The notes: a model not told the origin generated them from the sequence alone. 47,049 bases of DNA from Planctomycetia bacterium (GCA_012269595.1 JAAXJX010000040.1:1-47049), one strand, 5' to 3'; shown: positions 35,443 to 44,656, counted from the stretch's first letter. Translations and numbers: made by a program.

Positions 35443-35516
35443 TGGAGCGGGTGATGGGAATCGAACCCACATGACCAGCTTGGAAGGCTGGGGCTTTACC
35501 ACTAAGCTACACCCGC
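35443..35516 (-). tRNA. tRNA-Gly (UCC)
   Basis: Acceptor GCGGGTG/CACCCGC, anticodon stem CCAGC/GCTGG with loop CTTCCAA (anticodon TCC), T-loop TTCGATT. Discriminator T as expected for Gly, then encoded CCA. Confidence 0.97.
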
Positions 35517-35856
35517 ACTGAATTTCACACTTCAACTGCTTCGCCAACCTTCATGCAAACGCCGGCGACCTCCATCCAGATCCATGATCATGAACAGAGA
35601 TCGAGACGCGGCACGCCGGCAATTCGGCGATGCAACATCACTCGTCAACATCGTTCAACACCGTGCTTCATCAACACCGCGTCAAACAATTCACACTTCA
35701 CAAACACGCATCGTGTACGCAGTTGTCGACACCCGACACGATCCCCAAAGACGAATCAGCGGAGATTCGCTGCGAAGCGAAGTTTGCAATGAGACGACTT
35801 TCAGACGGTTCTTTCAAGCAAATCCGGGTTTTTGGAGGAAAAGAGAACAGAGAGAG
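35517..35856 (-). other. Spacer between tRNA-Gly and tRNA-Tyr
   Basis: 340 nt with no gene or tRNA remnant that I can recognise. On the minus strand a stretch near 35640-35680 repeats GTGTTGA/ATGTTGA several times, and TCACACTTCA occurs near 35525 and near 35692. This looks like degenerate spacer sequence. Confidence 0.5.
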
Positions 35857-35937
35857 TGGGGGCGGTTGGATTCGAACCAACGTAGCTTACGCACTTGGTT
35901 TACAGCCAAGCCCCTTTAACCACTCGGGCACACCCCC
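35857..35937 (-). tRNA. tRNA-Tyr (GUA)
   Basis: Class II tRNA with a long variable arm. Acceptor GGGGGTG/CGCCCCC (one T-G pair), anticodon stem CTTGG/CCAAG with loop CTGTAAA (anticodon GTA), T-loop TTCGAAT, discriminator A. CCA is not encoded. Confidence 0.96.
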
Positions 35938-36193
35938 CAAACTCTCTGTTTTCCTGTTCCTGTCAAAACCGCTCAAACTTGCTCAAAACCGTGCTTCAGG
36001 CCCATTTCAGGGCACTTGAGCCAGGGCCGCCACCACTCCGGAACTGCCACCCGGGTACAGCCACCCAAGCACAGCCGCCTGTGCAGCGACCATTCGGTCA
36101 CATTCCAGGGCGATTTTCCGCCGGAAAACCGCAAACGGCGGGCCCAGGGCCCTAACGCAGGCCCTAACCCCTTCAAGAGGGGTAGTTTATGAA
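35938..36193 (-). other. Spacer between tRNA-Tyr and tRNA-Thr(UGU)
   Basis: 256 nt without a recognised gene. Short imperfect repeats are visible: GCTCAAA three times near 35968-35995 and GGCCCTAAC twice near 36147-36170. Confidence 0.5.
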
Positions 36194-36265
36194 AGCTAGC
36201 GGTGGGAGTCGAACCCACGACCACCCGCTTACAAGGCGGGAGCTCTACCGCTGAGCTACGCTAGC
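36194..36265 (-). tRNA. tRNA-Thr (UGU)
   Basis: Acceptor GCTAGCG/CGCTAGC, anticodon stem CCCGC/GCGGG with loop CTTGTAA (anticodon TGT), T-loop TTCGACT, discriminator T. CCA is not encoded. First gene of the tRNA-tuf operon. Confidence 0.97.
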
Positions 36266-36285
36266 CCAAAAGTCACGCGACGAGA

Positions 36286-36314
36286 ACGATAGCGATCTGT
36301 CACGCTTCCTGCAA
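36286..36314 (-). promoter_or_regulatory. Promoter of the tRNA-tuf operon
   Basis: TTGCAG (36314-36309), 17-nt spacer, TATCGT (36291-36286). A GC-rich stretch (GTCGCG) lies between the -10 and the first tRNA, as in growth-rate-controlled stable RNA promoters. Predicted start near 36279, 14 nt before the tRNA. Confidence 0.6.
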
Positions 36315-36349
36315 GTCTCTCCGCAAGATCGTTCCCAATTCCGCTGTTT

Positions 36350-37786
36350 TCAGCGGACCCTCGACCAGGTGGTTCCGCCGGCTCCATCCTCAATCTGGAT
36401 ACCCGACTCCAGCAATCGGTCTCGTAATTGATCGGCCAGAGCCCAATCCTTGTCTTTGCGGGCCTGCTCCCGTTGATCGATCCAACCCTGCTGTTCTTCC
36501 GATAAATCATCTCCGCCGGAAGATTCCCCGACAAAGATGACTCCCAGAATCTCGTCGCAGTGACGCAAAAATTCGAGAGCAGCTGCCGCATCCGCCCCCA
36601 CCGGTTCTTCCCGACCCAAAGCCCTCACGGTTTCATGAAGAACTCCGAGAGCTCCGGAAACATTGAGATCGTCATCAATACAGGCATCAAAAGAATCCTG
36701 CGCAGACGCCAACTTTTGCTGCAGGCTTTCAGAAACATCGCCGGAGTCGGTCGCCCTCTCCTCCAGTTTCTCCCTGAGAGTACGGATGCGCTGAATCGCC
36801 TTCGAATCTCCTTCGAGTCCCTGCAAGGTAAAGTTCATCGGTTGACGGTAATGGCTGTTGATCAGGCTGTAGCGAATTTCAAAACCCTGATACCCCTTCT
36901 CAAAGAGGTCATTGATGGTGAAAAAGTTGCCTTTGCTCTTCGACATCTTTTCACCATCGACGAGCAGGTGTCGGGCATGGACCCAAACTTTTGCGAACTC
37001 CCCCACTCCTGATCCCACAGACTGGGCGATCTCGCATTCATGGTGCGGAAAGATGTTGTCTTCACCACCGGTGTGAAGATCAAAGGTTCCACCCAGGTAT
37101 TTGTGGCTCATCGCAGAGCATTCAATGTGCCATCCGGGAAACCCCCTGCCCCAGGGACTGTCCCACTGCATCAGGTGCTTTTCGTCGATTTTCCAAAGAG
37201 CGAAATCATGGGGAGATTCCTTTCTTTCATCGACAGCAATTCGTGATCCGGAATCGAGATTATCCAGAGTGTTTCCGGAGAGGCAGCCGTATTGGTCAAA
37301 GGAGTGCACCCGGAAATAAACTCCGACCCCCTCCACTTCGTAGGCATGTCCTCTTTCGATCAGCTGTCCGATCATTTCGATCATCTCGGGAATGTGATCG
37401 GTCGCACGCGGATACTCATGTGCCTTGCGAAGATGCAACTGCTCCGCATTTTCGTGGAAGACGTCTTCGTAGGTACGGGCGATCTCGAAGGGGTCGAGCC
37501 CTTCTTCCCGGGCCTTCTTTTCGAGCTTGTCCTCACCGGAAGCGTCCGCCACATCGTCGGTAGTCAGGTGCCCCACGTCGGTGATATTCATGATCTGGAC
37601 CGTTTTGAATCCGCGCTGATCGAGTGCCCGTCGCAGAAGGTCAGCCATCAGGAAAGAACGAAAGTTGCCGATATGCGGATCGCTGTAAACCGTTGGACCG
37701 CAGTTGTACATGCGAGCTTCACCCGCCTGAATCGGCTGAAACTCTTCCAATGCGTTCGCCATGGTGTTCCACAATTTGAGGGTCAT
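36350..37786 (-). CDS. cysS: Cysteine--tRNA ligase
   Basis: 478 residues. The class I HIGH-like motif is in GPTVYSDPHIGNFRSFL (about 30-46), with zinc ligand Cys29. GWHIECSAMSHKYLGGTFDL and HTGGEDNIFPHHECE complete the zinc and active site, and KMSKSKGNFFTI is the second signature. The ATG overlaps the ispF stop (ATGA). A 6-bp hairpin (36356-36341) spans the stop codon and no T tract follows. Confidence 0.98.
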   Translation of the reverse strand: MTLKLWNTMANALEEFQPIQAGEARMYNCGPTVYSDPHIGNFRSFLMADLLRRALDQRGFKTVQIMNITDVGHLTTDDVADASGEDKLEKKAREEGLDPFEIARTYEDVFHENAEQLHLRKAHEYPRATDHIPEMIEMIGQLIERGHAYEVEGVGVYFRVHSFDQYGCLSGNTLDNLDSGSRIAVDERKESPHDFALWKIDEKHLMQWDSPWGRGFPGWHIECSAMSHKYLGGTFDLHTGGEDNIFPHHECEIAQSVGSGVGEFAKVWVHARHLLVDGEKMSKSKGNFFTINDLFEKGYQGFEIRYSLINSHYRQPMNFTLQGLEGDSKAIQRIRTLREKLEERATDSGDVSESLQQKLASAQDSFDACIDDDLNVSGALGVLHETVRALGREEPVGADAAAALEFLRHCDEILGVIFVGESSGGDDLSEEQQGWIDQREQARKDKDWALADQLRDRLLESGIQIEDGAGGTTWSRVR

Positions 37787-38313
37787 TTTTCTCCCGCTCT
37801 TTGCAACTGAACAACGGCCATCGTGTCGATGGCCAGGCCTTCTCCGACTGGCCCCAAACCTTCACCGGTCTTTGCCTTGAGCCCGACACAATCCACCGGG
37901 ATCGAAAGCTGTCGAGCCAGGGCTGCTTTCATCGCGTCCCGATGTTCCGCCAGTTTGGGCCGCTCGAGATGAATGACGACATCCACCTGAACCGGTTTCC
38001 AACCCTGTGCAGCAGACCATTGGCATGCCCGCTCCACGATGATGGAGGAATCGAGATCCTTCCACTGAGGATCGTCATCTGCAAACAGATCGCCGATATC
38101 AGTGCCACCCGCCGCACCGAGGATGGCATCTGCCACCGCATGAAGGACGGCATCTCCATCCGAGTGTGCGACAGCCCGCAACTCGCAGGGGATCTGAACC
38201 CCCGCAAGGATCAGACCCTCTCCAGGTTCCAATCGATGCCTGTCGGTACCGATTCCGTATCGTTGGCTCAAGCCTGCAGATTGTGCGGACGAGGATGGAT
38301 CGATCTCTGTCAT
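37783..38313 (-). CDS. ispF: 2-C-methyl-D-erythritol 2,4-cyclodiphosphate synthase
   Basis: 176 residues; fifth enzyme of the MEP isoprenoid pathway. Metal-binding GIGTDRHRL (Asp and His) near residue 21, AHSDGDAVLHAVADAILGAA, then GTDIGDLF and KAKTGEGLGPVGEGLAID. About 15 extra residues stand at the N-terminus. GGAGAA is 4 nt before the ATG. It is coupled to cysS. ispD, which makes its upstream intermediate, is 2 kb away in a separate operon. Confidence 0.97.
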   Translation of the reverse strand: MTEIDPSSSAQSAGLSQRYGIGTDRHRLEPGEGLILAGVQIPCELRAVAHSDGDAVLHAVADAILGAAGGTDIGDLFADDDPQWKDLDSSIIVERACQWSAAQGWKPVQVDVVIHLERPKLAEHRDAMKAALARQLSIPVDCVGLKAKTGEGLGPVGEGLAIDTMAVVQLQRAGEK

Positions 38314-38361
38314 GATTCTCCATTTGAAGCTCTTTGGATGAACTCCGCTTCGTTGGAGCAG

Positions 38362-38367
38362 ATTGTA
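38362..38367 (-). promoter_or_regulatory. Possible -10 box for ispF-cysS
   Basis: TACAAT (five of six matches), about 49 nt before the ispF start. No good -35 lies 16-18 nt upstream, so an activator or a different sigma factor might be involved, or it may be chance. Confidence 0.3.
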
Positions 38368-38448
38368 GACCCTGAATCATCGGCGTGCGAGTTGTCCAAC
38401 ATGGCTCCCTGCGATAGATGGGGCGATTCGAACGAGCGCTGTTCACAC

Positions 38449-38489
38449 AAAAAAAGTCAGCCCCCCGGGGATTCCCCGGGGGGCTGACT
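38449..38489 (-). terminator. Perfect intrinsic terminator after the porin-like gene
   Basis: A 16-bp perfect stem with a 3-nt loop (arms 38489-38474 and 38470-38455) and seven T residues on the minus strand (38455-38449). It lies 24 nt after the stop codon. Confidence 0.97.
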
Positions 38490-38513
38490 TGTCTTTATCG
38501 CTGACGAAATCGC

Positions 38514-39926
38514 CTAGAAGCGAACTTCCGAAGTCAACGAGAAGACTTCGATTCCAGAACCGACACCGAGAGCCTTGGCATTCTGCAAGGTTCCGGCGTT
38601 GAGGTGGAAGGTCAGGAAGTCGGTTGCACGGTAAGTGGCACGGACGTCGAACTCGTCACCCAGCTTTTTGCTGTTGTTGGAAGGGTTCGATGCATTTCCA
38701 CCGGCATTTGAGTTCAGGGTTGCGTAGGCAAAGGTGCCCTGAATCGACCACTCGGGGGAAAGGTTCATACCACCCTTGATCTTGATCGCGCGGTAGTTGG
38801 TGTCCACGTCGAGACCGTAGTAGGAGTCTTCCAGAACGATCGTATCGTTGTTGAACTCGTAGGAAACGAAGTTGCCATTGGAGTTGTCGGTGGAATCACT
38901 GTCACCGGAGTAGTCCCAGAAGGAGACGTCGATCCACGGAGCAGCTTCTTCATCCATATCCGGAAGATCGTAGCGAACCCCGGCGAGGAAAGCATGGGCG
39001 TCCTGATCGATGGTTCCCGATCCGGTTCCGGATCCGTAATCACCATTCTGGATGTACATCTCACCGTAGAACTTGAGGCCGTCTGCACCCGAAACCTGAG
39101 CACCACCACCCAGGGTGAAAAGATCGGATCCGCCGTCATTCTTGGCATTGATCCAGGTGAAGGACATGCTGCCTTCGTAGTCACCGGTATTCAGCGGCAT
39201 GTTGTAGACAAAGCCAAACAGGGACTCGTCGTTCAGGGAGGAGAGATCGAACATGAGGATGTCGATGGAGTTCTCTCCCAGATCGTAGTAGCCCACTGCA
39301 CCGGCCGGGTTCAGGGCATCGACCCGGCCCGCAGAACTTGACTGGGGCATGCCGGAGTCAAGAACACCTGCACCGGGATTGTCGAATGCACTCTCGGAGT
39401 TTCCGAGACTGAGGAACATCGGATTTCCGTTACCGGCGAGGTCCAGGGTGTAGCGAACGACACCCAGATCGAGGTCAAGGTCAGGGTACATAGCCCCTTC
39501 CCAGCTGATCTTGGCTTCCTGGATTCCCAGCGGAGGACGGCCATTGCGAAGATTTTCCTGGGCATCGAAGGGAGTACCCATACGAATGCTCGCATCGACG
39601 CCTTCCGAGACTTCGGCCTCAAGGTCGAGGTGGAAGATCGGATCGAAGAAGAATCCATCGCGGACTGCAGGGTCCCACGAACTGGCAAGAGGAGCAGCCG
39701 CACCGCCGGCACCGTCACCGAGGGCCGCATCTGCAAAGCTGGAACTGCGATCGACAAAACTCAGGGAGAGATCTCCGCTGATGGTCAGGCGCAGGGCACG
39801 CTTGGGCTTGACGTCTCCGCCGATGGAAGTCTGCGCATCCACGGGAGTGGAAGAGACCAGCACTCCGCAGGCAGAAGCAATCAGAACTCCAAGTATGGCA
39901 GGAGTCCTTTTGAGAAGATTCAACAT
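38514..39926 (-). CDS. Outer-membrane beta-barrel protein, porin-like
   Basis: 470 residues from the ATG at 39926, which has a GGGGAAGGGG site upstream. Residues 1-31 form a signal peptide (LLKRTPAILGVLIASACGVL, cut after VDA). The rest alternates polar and apolar residues, with many Asp/Ser/Gly loops. It ends EVFSLTSEVRF, with the C-terminal Phe that the BAM complex recognises. It could be a porin or other barrel; the substrate is unknown. The longer frame up to 40019 adds 31 residues with no signal character. It is transcribed alone, with its own terminator, which fits an abundant protein. Confidence 0.85.
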   Translation of the reverse strand: MLNLLKRTPAILGVLIASACGVLVSSTPVDAQTSIGGDVKPKRALRLTISGDLSLSFVDRSSSFADAALGDGAGGAAAPLASSWDPAVRDGFFFDPIFHLDLEAEVSEGVDASIRMGTPFDAQENLRNGRPPLGIQEAKISWEGAMYPDLDLDLGVVRYTLDLAGNGNPMFLSLGNSESAFDNPGAGVLDSGMPQSSSAGRVDALNPAGAVGYYDLGENSIDILMFDLSSLNDESLFGFVYNMPLNTGDYEGSMSFTWINAKNDGGSDLFTLGGGAQVSGADGLKFYGEMYIQNGDYGSGTGSGTIDQDAHAFLAGVRYDLPDMDEEAAPWIDVSFWDYSGDSDSTDNSNGNFVSYEFNNDTIVLEDSYYGLDVDTNYRAIKIKGGMNLSPEWSIQGTFAYATLNSNAGGNASNPSNNSKKLGDEFDVRATYRATDFLTFHLNAGTLQNAKALGVGSGIEVFSLTSEVRF

Positions 39927-40076
39927 GGGGTCATTCCCCTTCCCCGCAAATGCCGGGAGATCCCTTGGGAGCCCCCCGCTGTTTTTGAACGACGTGGATG
40001 AAAACGCAGCCACCCGCATCGGAACAGGATGTTTCGAAACTCGAAAATCTCAGGCTGCGCAATCGCAACAATGAGG

Positions 40077-40105
40077 AGTCTGAGCAAAATGGGCCCCGAG
40101 GTCAA
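40077..40105 (-). promoter_or_regulatory. Weak candidate promoter for the porin-like gene
   Basis: TTGACC (40105-40100), 17-nt spacer, CAGACT (40082-40077). The -35 is good but the -10 matches only three of six. About 150 nt before the start codon. Confidence 0.35.
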
Positions 40106-40170
40106 GGAGAAGAGAAGACCGGAAATGATTCATACCGCCTTCAGGACCCCAAAATGACCCAAGTCAGTCC

Positions 40171-40863
40171 TCAGGAGGGACGGGAATCCAGAAGCAACTG
40201 GGCCAGATGAAGATCTGCCGGGGTGGTAATTTTGAGGTTCAGGTGCCCCGCCTGAACAAACTGGACCGATTGGCCGGCAGCAACCACGCACTCGACCTCG
40301 TCCGTTTTGCCCCCTGCGTTATTCCGGAGCGCCTCCGACAAACCCGAATATCGAAAGATCTGCGGAGTCTGTGCGCGCCAAAGGTGATCCCTGTCGACGA
40401 AACCGTCCCAGGAAGCCTGGTCATCTCCCCGGTGCAGGGTGTCCGTGACCGCTTCCGCGAGGAGAGCAGCTCCATTCTCGTGAGCCATTTCCAGGACACG
40501 ATGGAGGTCCTGTGGATGCAGGAGTGGACGGGCTCCGTCATGAATAGCGACCAGATCGTCCGGCCGAGCCTTGTCCATCAAAGTGGCCACACCGTTCTGG
40601 ACACTCTCCCGCCTGGTGGCTCCTCCAGCGACAACCTGAAAGTGGAGCTCCCTGTCGAGTCCATTTTTCAACCACTCCCCGGCAACCTGCAGATCTTCAG
40701 GGTGCACCACCAATACGCCGCCCAAACAGTCGCGATGCTGACACACTGCAGATACGGAATGGGAAACCAGCGACTTGCCGCTGAGTTCGACAGCCGCCTT
40801 TCTCATCTTTCTGCCCAGACGCGTTCCATCCCCCGCCGCAACCACTACCGCCCAATATTTCAT
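40171..40863 (-). CDS. ispD: 2-C-methyl-D-erythritol 4-phosphate cytidylyltransferase
   Basis: 230 residues. AAGDGTRLGRKMRKAAVELS is the CTP-binding loop, then GGATRRESVQNGV, IHDGARPLLHPQDL and LWRAQTPQIFRYSGL. The end GHLNLKITTPADLHLAQLLL is typical. It transfers CMP to methylerythritol phosphate in the MEP pathway. The ATG overlaps the dgt stop by 1 nt (TGATG). Confidence 0.96.
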   Translation of the reverse strand: MKYWAVVVAAGDGTRLGRKMRKAAVELSGKSLVSHSVSAVCQHRDCLGGVLVVHPEDLQVAGEWLKNGLDRELHFQVVAGGATRRESVQNGVATLMDKARPDDLVAIHDGARPLLHPQDLHRVLEMAHENGAALLAEAVTDTLHRGDDQASWDGFVDRDHLWRAQTPQIFRYSGLSEALRNNAGGKTDEVECVVAAGQSVQFVQAGHLNLKITTPADLHLAQLLLDSRPS

Positions 40864-42056
40864 CAGGACATTCTCCCGGGGTCACTGCTGTTCGGAAAGA
40901 ACAGGCGTTCATACTCTTTGGCACAATAACGATCGGTCATTCCGGCAATGTAGTCACAGACCGCACGTTCACGACCCAACTCTGCGCAGCGGGCCAAATG
41001 CTCCGGTGGCAACTGGGCCGGTTCGCGCACGAACTCTTCAAAAAGTGCCGCCACCATTCGGCGCCCCTTCTGGGACATGCGTACGCAAAATGGATCCCGA
41101 TAGAGTTTCTCCTGAAGAAACCCCTGAAGTTGGGCCTTGTCCGCAGACATTGCCGTGGAGAACCCGATCAGGTTCCCGCCGTGTTGGCGAACCGCTTCGA
41201 CATCCCCGACAGCGTTTTTTTGCAAACGTTCACGACTGGTAAGGACCAGATCATTGACCTGTTGGGAAATTACCGCCGAGACACAGCGAGCGATCAGTGC
41301 ACGACTCGAGATACCAGAACCGTGCAGGGCATTGACCCTCTCCATCGCCCGTCGAAACAGAACGATCTCTGACAACTCCCTGAGATCCAGCACTCCTGAT
41401 CGCAGGCCGTCATCCAGGTCGTGACTGTCGTAAGCGAGAGAATCTCCGATATCTGCCAACTGCGCTTCCAATGTGGGAGGCTTGCCAGGCAGAAATTGAT
41501 CCAGCTCAGGTTCATCAAACCGTCCGTAGTGCTTGACGATGGATTCACGCACTTCCCAGGAGAGATTGAGTCCCGGGAAAGCGGGATATCTGGATTCGAG
41601 AAGATCGACAACCCTCAAGGCATGTCGATTGTGATTGAAGCCCCCATGATTCGACATCAACTGGGCAAGTTCGCGTTCACCCGCATGCCCAAAGGGCGGG
41701 TGTCCGACATCGTGAACGAGAGCAATCGTCTCGACCAGATCTTCATTGAGGCCAAGCCGGCGAGCGACGGCTCTCGAAACCTGGGCGACCTCGAGGGTAT
41801 GGGTCAGACGGGTTCGGTAATGATCGCCCTGGTGATTGGCAAAGACCTGAGTCTTGTATTCAAGTCGACGAAAAGCCGTGCAGTGAATGACGCGATCCCT
41901 GTCGTGCTGATAAATCGTCCGGTACTCGTCTGCTTCCTCAGGATGCTGACGCCCCCTGCTGTCACTGCTGAACATGGCGTAGGGTGCGAGCAGGCTCTTT
42001 TCCAGTTCTTCAGACCGGACTCTGCCCGAAGTTCTCGCCGCGCTTTCCTCATTCAA
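40863..42056 (-). CDS. dgt: dGTP triphosphohydrolase-like HD protein
   Basis: 397 residues. The HD metal site comprises His in RLTHTLEVAQVSR, VHDVGHPPFGHAGE (His-Asp), and Asp in DIGDSLAYDSHDLDDG. Near the start HDRDRVIHCTAFRRLEYKTQ is typical of dGTPase-like proteins. It degrades dNTPs to nucleoside and triphosphate. The form that prefers dGTP cannot be told apart from sequence alone. Its ATG overlaps the previous stop by 4 nt. Confidence 0.93.
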   Translation of the reverse strand: MNEESAARTSGRVRSEELEKSLLAPYAMFSSDSRGRQHPEEADEYRTIYQHDRDRVIHCTAFRRLEYKTQVFANHQGDHYRTRLTHTLEVAQVSRAVARRLGLNEDLVETIALVHDVGHPPFGHAGERELAQLMSNHGGFNHNRHALRVVDLLESRYPAFPGLNLSWEVRESIVKHYGRFDEPELDQFLPGKPPTLEAQLADIGDSLAYDSHDLDDGLRSGVLDLRELSEIVLFRRAMERVNALHGSGISSRALIARCVSAVISQQVNDLVLTSRERLQKNAVGDVEAVRQHGGNLIGFSTAMSADKAQLQGFLQEKLYRDPFCVRMSQKGRRMVAALFEEFVREPAQLPPEHLARCAELGRERAVCDYIAGMTDRYCAKEYERLFFPNSSDPGRMS

Positions 42057-42445
42057 TCTCTTGCCCCTTTCGAAGGCCGTTGCTCGACCCTGCGAATTCC
42101 TGGCTGGCCCACAGGGCAGCGTACTTCAACACCCGTGGACAACCTGACATCAACCAGTGAAGGATTGAGCCCTTCCAGAATCGAGATCGCAAAACCGGTA
42201 CGATGGGCAACATCTTCGAGGGTCTCCCCCTTGAGGCTGATGACCTTGGTGGTTCGGGGTTGCAGTGGAATCACAGATCCCCGCAAGTTATCGGCATCCC
42301 TATTGGGGGAAGAACCGGAACAACCGACACAGAGAATCAACGATATCGACAGAATCAAACCGACTCCCGAACTTCGCCCACCAACTTCGAAGGACGAAGT
42401 TCGAAAACCCTTTGCGGTCGAAATCCGGCAATGATCTGTCAACAT
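42053..42445 (-). CDS. Lipoprotein with LysM-like domain
   Basis: 130 residues. A hydrophobic segment ends in LILCVGC, a lipobox with the likely lipidated Cys42. A LysM-like module follows (VISLKGETLEDVAHRTGFAI with ILEGLNPSL), which would bind peptidoglycan. It overlaps dgt by 4 nt, so it is translated with it, though no functional link is known. The start lies only 3 nt after AGGAG, so a TTG one codon later is possible. Confidence 0.75.
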   Translation of the reverse strand: MLTDHCRISTAKGFRTSSFEVGGRSSGVGLILSISLILCVGCSGSSPNRDADNLRGSVIPLQPRTTKVISLKGETLEDVAHRTGFAISILEGLNPSLVDVRLSTGVEVRCPVGQPGIRRVEQRPSKGARD

Positions 42446-42578
42446 ACACTCCTGATGGCTGGTCGCGGCGACTCTGATCCCCCAGACTGAATACGATTGT
42501 TCAGTCGAGGAGATCCCCGTGAAGTCAGTTCTGACGACTTGACGGAATCACATTGTAGCAGACTCCCACTCTGGATTC

Positions 42579-43862
42579 ATGAAGAGGGCCACAGAACCGA
42601 TGCGAATCGCAGCTGATTACCTGTTCACCGGTGAAGAGAATCCCTCTCCGGGAAGATTGGTGATCGAGAATGGAAGCATTGCAAAGATCCTGCCTCCCGG
42701 AGAAAGCGATCTCGATCTGGGAGCGGTGATCCTGAGCAGCGGACTGGTGAACTCCCATGTCCACCTCGACCTGAGCCTGGAACGGGATTCCGACACAATT
42801 CCCGGCAGTTTTGAGGATTGGCTGAAAGGGGTCGTCGAAGCGCGCAGGAAGCTTGGTGACAGGGGATTGGTCGAAGCAGCGGTCACAGGAATCGAAGAGT
42901 CGCTGAGCAACGGTACCACCGCAGTCTTTGATATCGATCCCCGTGGGCACTCCTGTGAAGCACTCCGGGATTCCGACCTCAAAAGGGTTCTCTTCAGGGA
43001 AGTGATTTCACTCAATGCAGAGCTTTCTGAAGACAAAACCCCCGCGGAAATCATCGACGATTTCGTAGGTGAAACTTCTGATCCCTCCAGGGAACTTCGT
43101 GCACTCTCCCCCCATTCGCCCTACACGGTGCACCCCCACGTGATGACAGAGCTCATGAAATGCTGCGAGGAGAAAAAACTCCTCTGGGCTACTCATGTCG
43201 CAGAAGCGGAGTGGGAACAGGAATTGTTGACGGAAGGGACCGGTGCCGGAGCAGAGTTCCTCAAGAAGTTTGGTGCGGATCCTGGTGATTGGAATCTGGG
43301 CGACAGCTGGATCAGCGATCTCGATGCCAAAGGCGCTCTCTCTTCAACGGGACTGATCATCCACGGCAATCACTGCTCTGGGGATGAGTTCCGGCAAATC
43401 GCTGCGAACAATCTGGCACTGGTCTGGTGTCCATCCTCCCACAACTACTTCCGTCGCCCTGCCCATCCTGCACCGACGGCCATCGAAATGGGTGTGGAAG
43501 TTATGCTCGGAACTGACGGTCGCCTTTCTGCGGGCCATCTCTCCATGCTGGAAGAGATGAGAAGCGCACGAACAGCCGCACCACAAATCCCTGCAGCAGA
43601 ACTATGGCGTATGGTGACGATTCACCCCCGATCCTGGCTGGCCCGAAACGGCCACAGCTCACTCTTGGGAAGTGGTCGATTGCAACCGGGAGACCCTGCC
43701 GATCTGGTAGCGGTTTCCATTCCAGACAACAGCGCTGCCAATGAATCACCCCTCGAAGCGGCTCTTCAGGGTTCCGTGCAGGCATGCTGGATCGATGGAA
43801 GAGTAATCAACTCCAGTGCCCCAGACTCCAATGTCGACTCTGGCAGAGAAGAGGACCGTTGA
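42579..43862 (+). CDS. Amidohydrolase of the cytosine/aminofutalosine deaminase group
   Basis: 427 residues on the plus strand. Metal site His60-X-His62 in SSGLVNSHVHLDLSLE, His and Glu in ATHVAEAEWEQE, His in IIHGNHCSGDEFR, and Asp in MLGTDGRLSAGHLSML. LVWCPSSHNYFRRPAHP is also typical. Related enzymes deaminate guanine, adenosine-like compounds or aminodeoxyfutalosine (menaquinone synthesis). The exact substrate is open. Start at 42579 lacks a good ribosome site; ATG at 42600 is an alternative. It is coupled to tatD. Confidence 0.85.
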   Translation: MKRATEPMRIAADYLFTGEENPSPGRLVIENGSIAKILPPGESDLDLGAVILSSGLVNSHVHLDLSLERDSDTIPGSFEDWLKGVVEARRKLGDRGLVEAAVTGIEESLSNGTTAVFDIDPRGHSCEALRDSDLKRVLFREVISLNAELSEDKTPAEIIDDFVGETSDPSRELRALSPHSPYTVHPHVMTELMKCCEEKKLLWATHVAEAEWEQELLTEGTGAGAEFLKKFGADPGDWNLGDSWISDLDAKGALSSTGLIIHGNHCSGDEFRQIAANNLALVWCPSSHNYFRRPAHPAPTAIEMGVEVMLGTDGRLSAGHLSMLEEMRSARTAAPQIPAAELWRMVTIHPRSWLARNGHSSLLGSGRLQPGDPADLVAVSIPDNSAANESPLEAALQGSVQACWIDGRVINSSAPDSNVDSGREEDR

Positions 43863-44656
43863 AGATTCCTGCGATCGACAGCCACGCTCATTTGTACTTT
43901 GACCGTTTTGATGAAGATCGTCAGGAAGTGATCTCGAGAGCAAAAGATTCGGGGTTTGTTGGAATCATCAATATCGGGATCGACCTTGAAACCAGTCACA
44001 AGGTTATTCAACTCGCCAGGGAATACCCAGGATTCTGCCACGCCGCGATCGGCCTGCATCCGACCCACTCCCAACTCGAAGAAGAGGATTACCAGAAAAC
44101 CCTTTCCGGAATCGAATCCCTCTTTGAGGAGAACAGGGAGCACGTTGTTGCCATCGGCGAAATCGGCCTCGACTACTACTGGAAAGATGTACCCCCTGAA
44201 GTTCAGGACCGCGCGTTTCGTGATCAATTAAAGTTGGCCCGCAAGCTTGATCTTCCAGTGGTGATTCATTGCCGCGAAGCCTGGTCAGACACACTCGACG
44301 TCATCGAACAGGATGGCAGTGATGTGATCGGAGTGTTTCACTGCTTCGGAGGCACGGTAGAGGAAGCCCGACGTGCTCTGGATTTGGGCTGGTACATCAG
44401 TTTTGCAGGAAATGTGACTTATCCCAAAGCGGAAGATCTCAGGGATGCGGCGAAGATCGTGCCTGCGGATCGATTGCTTCTGGAAACAGACAGTCCCTTT
44501 TTGGCACCTCAACAGGTACGGGGAAAAAGAAACGAACCCGTTTTTTCTCTGCATACCGCCGAGACTCTGGGGAAAGTCAGGGGACAGGGACTAAGGGAAC
44601 TGCTCGAGGGAACGACTGAGAATTGTCGCAATTTGTTCCGACTGACCCGCTCCTGA
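43859..44656 (+). CDS. tatD: TatD-family metal-dependent hydrolase, TTG start
   Basis: 265 residues from the TTG at 43859, which overlaps the upstream stop (TTGA) and gives (M)KIPAIDSHAHLYFDRFDED. AIGLHPTHS, AIGEIGLDYYW, VIHCREAWSDTL, FHCFGGTVEEA and LLLETDSPFLAPQ complete the motif set. TatD proteins are DNases or proofreading hydrolases. AGAGAAGAGG lies upstream of the TTG. The longer upstream frame is shared with the previous gene. Confidence 0.95.
   Translation: MKIPAIDSHAHLYFDRFDEDRQEVISRAKDSGFVGIINIGIDLETSHKVIQLAREYPGFCHAAIGLHPTHSQLEEEDYQKTLSGIESLFEENREHVVAIGEIGLDYYWKDVPPEVQDRAFRDQLKLARKLDLPVVIHCREAWSDTLDVIEQDGSDVIGVFHCFGGTVEEARRALDLGWYISFAGNVTYPKAEDLRDAAKIVPADRLLLETDSPFLAPQQVRGKRNEPVFSLHTAETLGKVRGQGLRELLEGTTENCRNLFRLTRS

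Noticed and set aside
35640-35700. GTGTTGA-like repeats between tRNA-Gly and tRNA-Tyr as a CRISPR or other repeat array
   Set aside because: Units are short, degenerate and irregular in spacing.
36341-36356. CCGCTG-AAAA-CAGCGG hairpin as a cysS terminator
   Set aside because: Only 6 bp, spans the stop codon and has no T tract.
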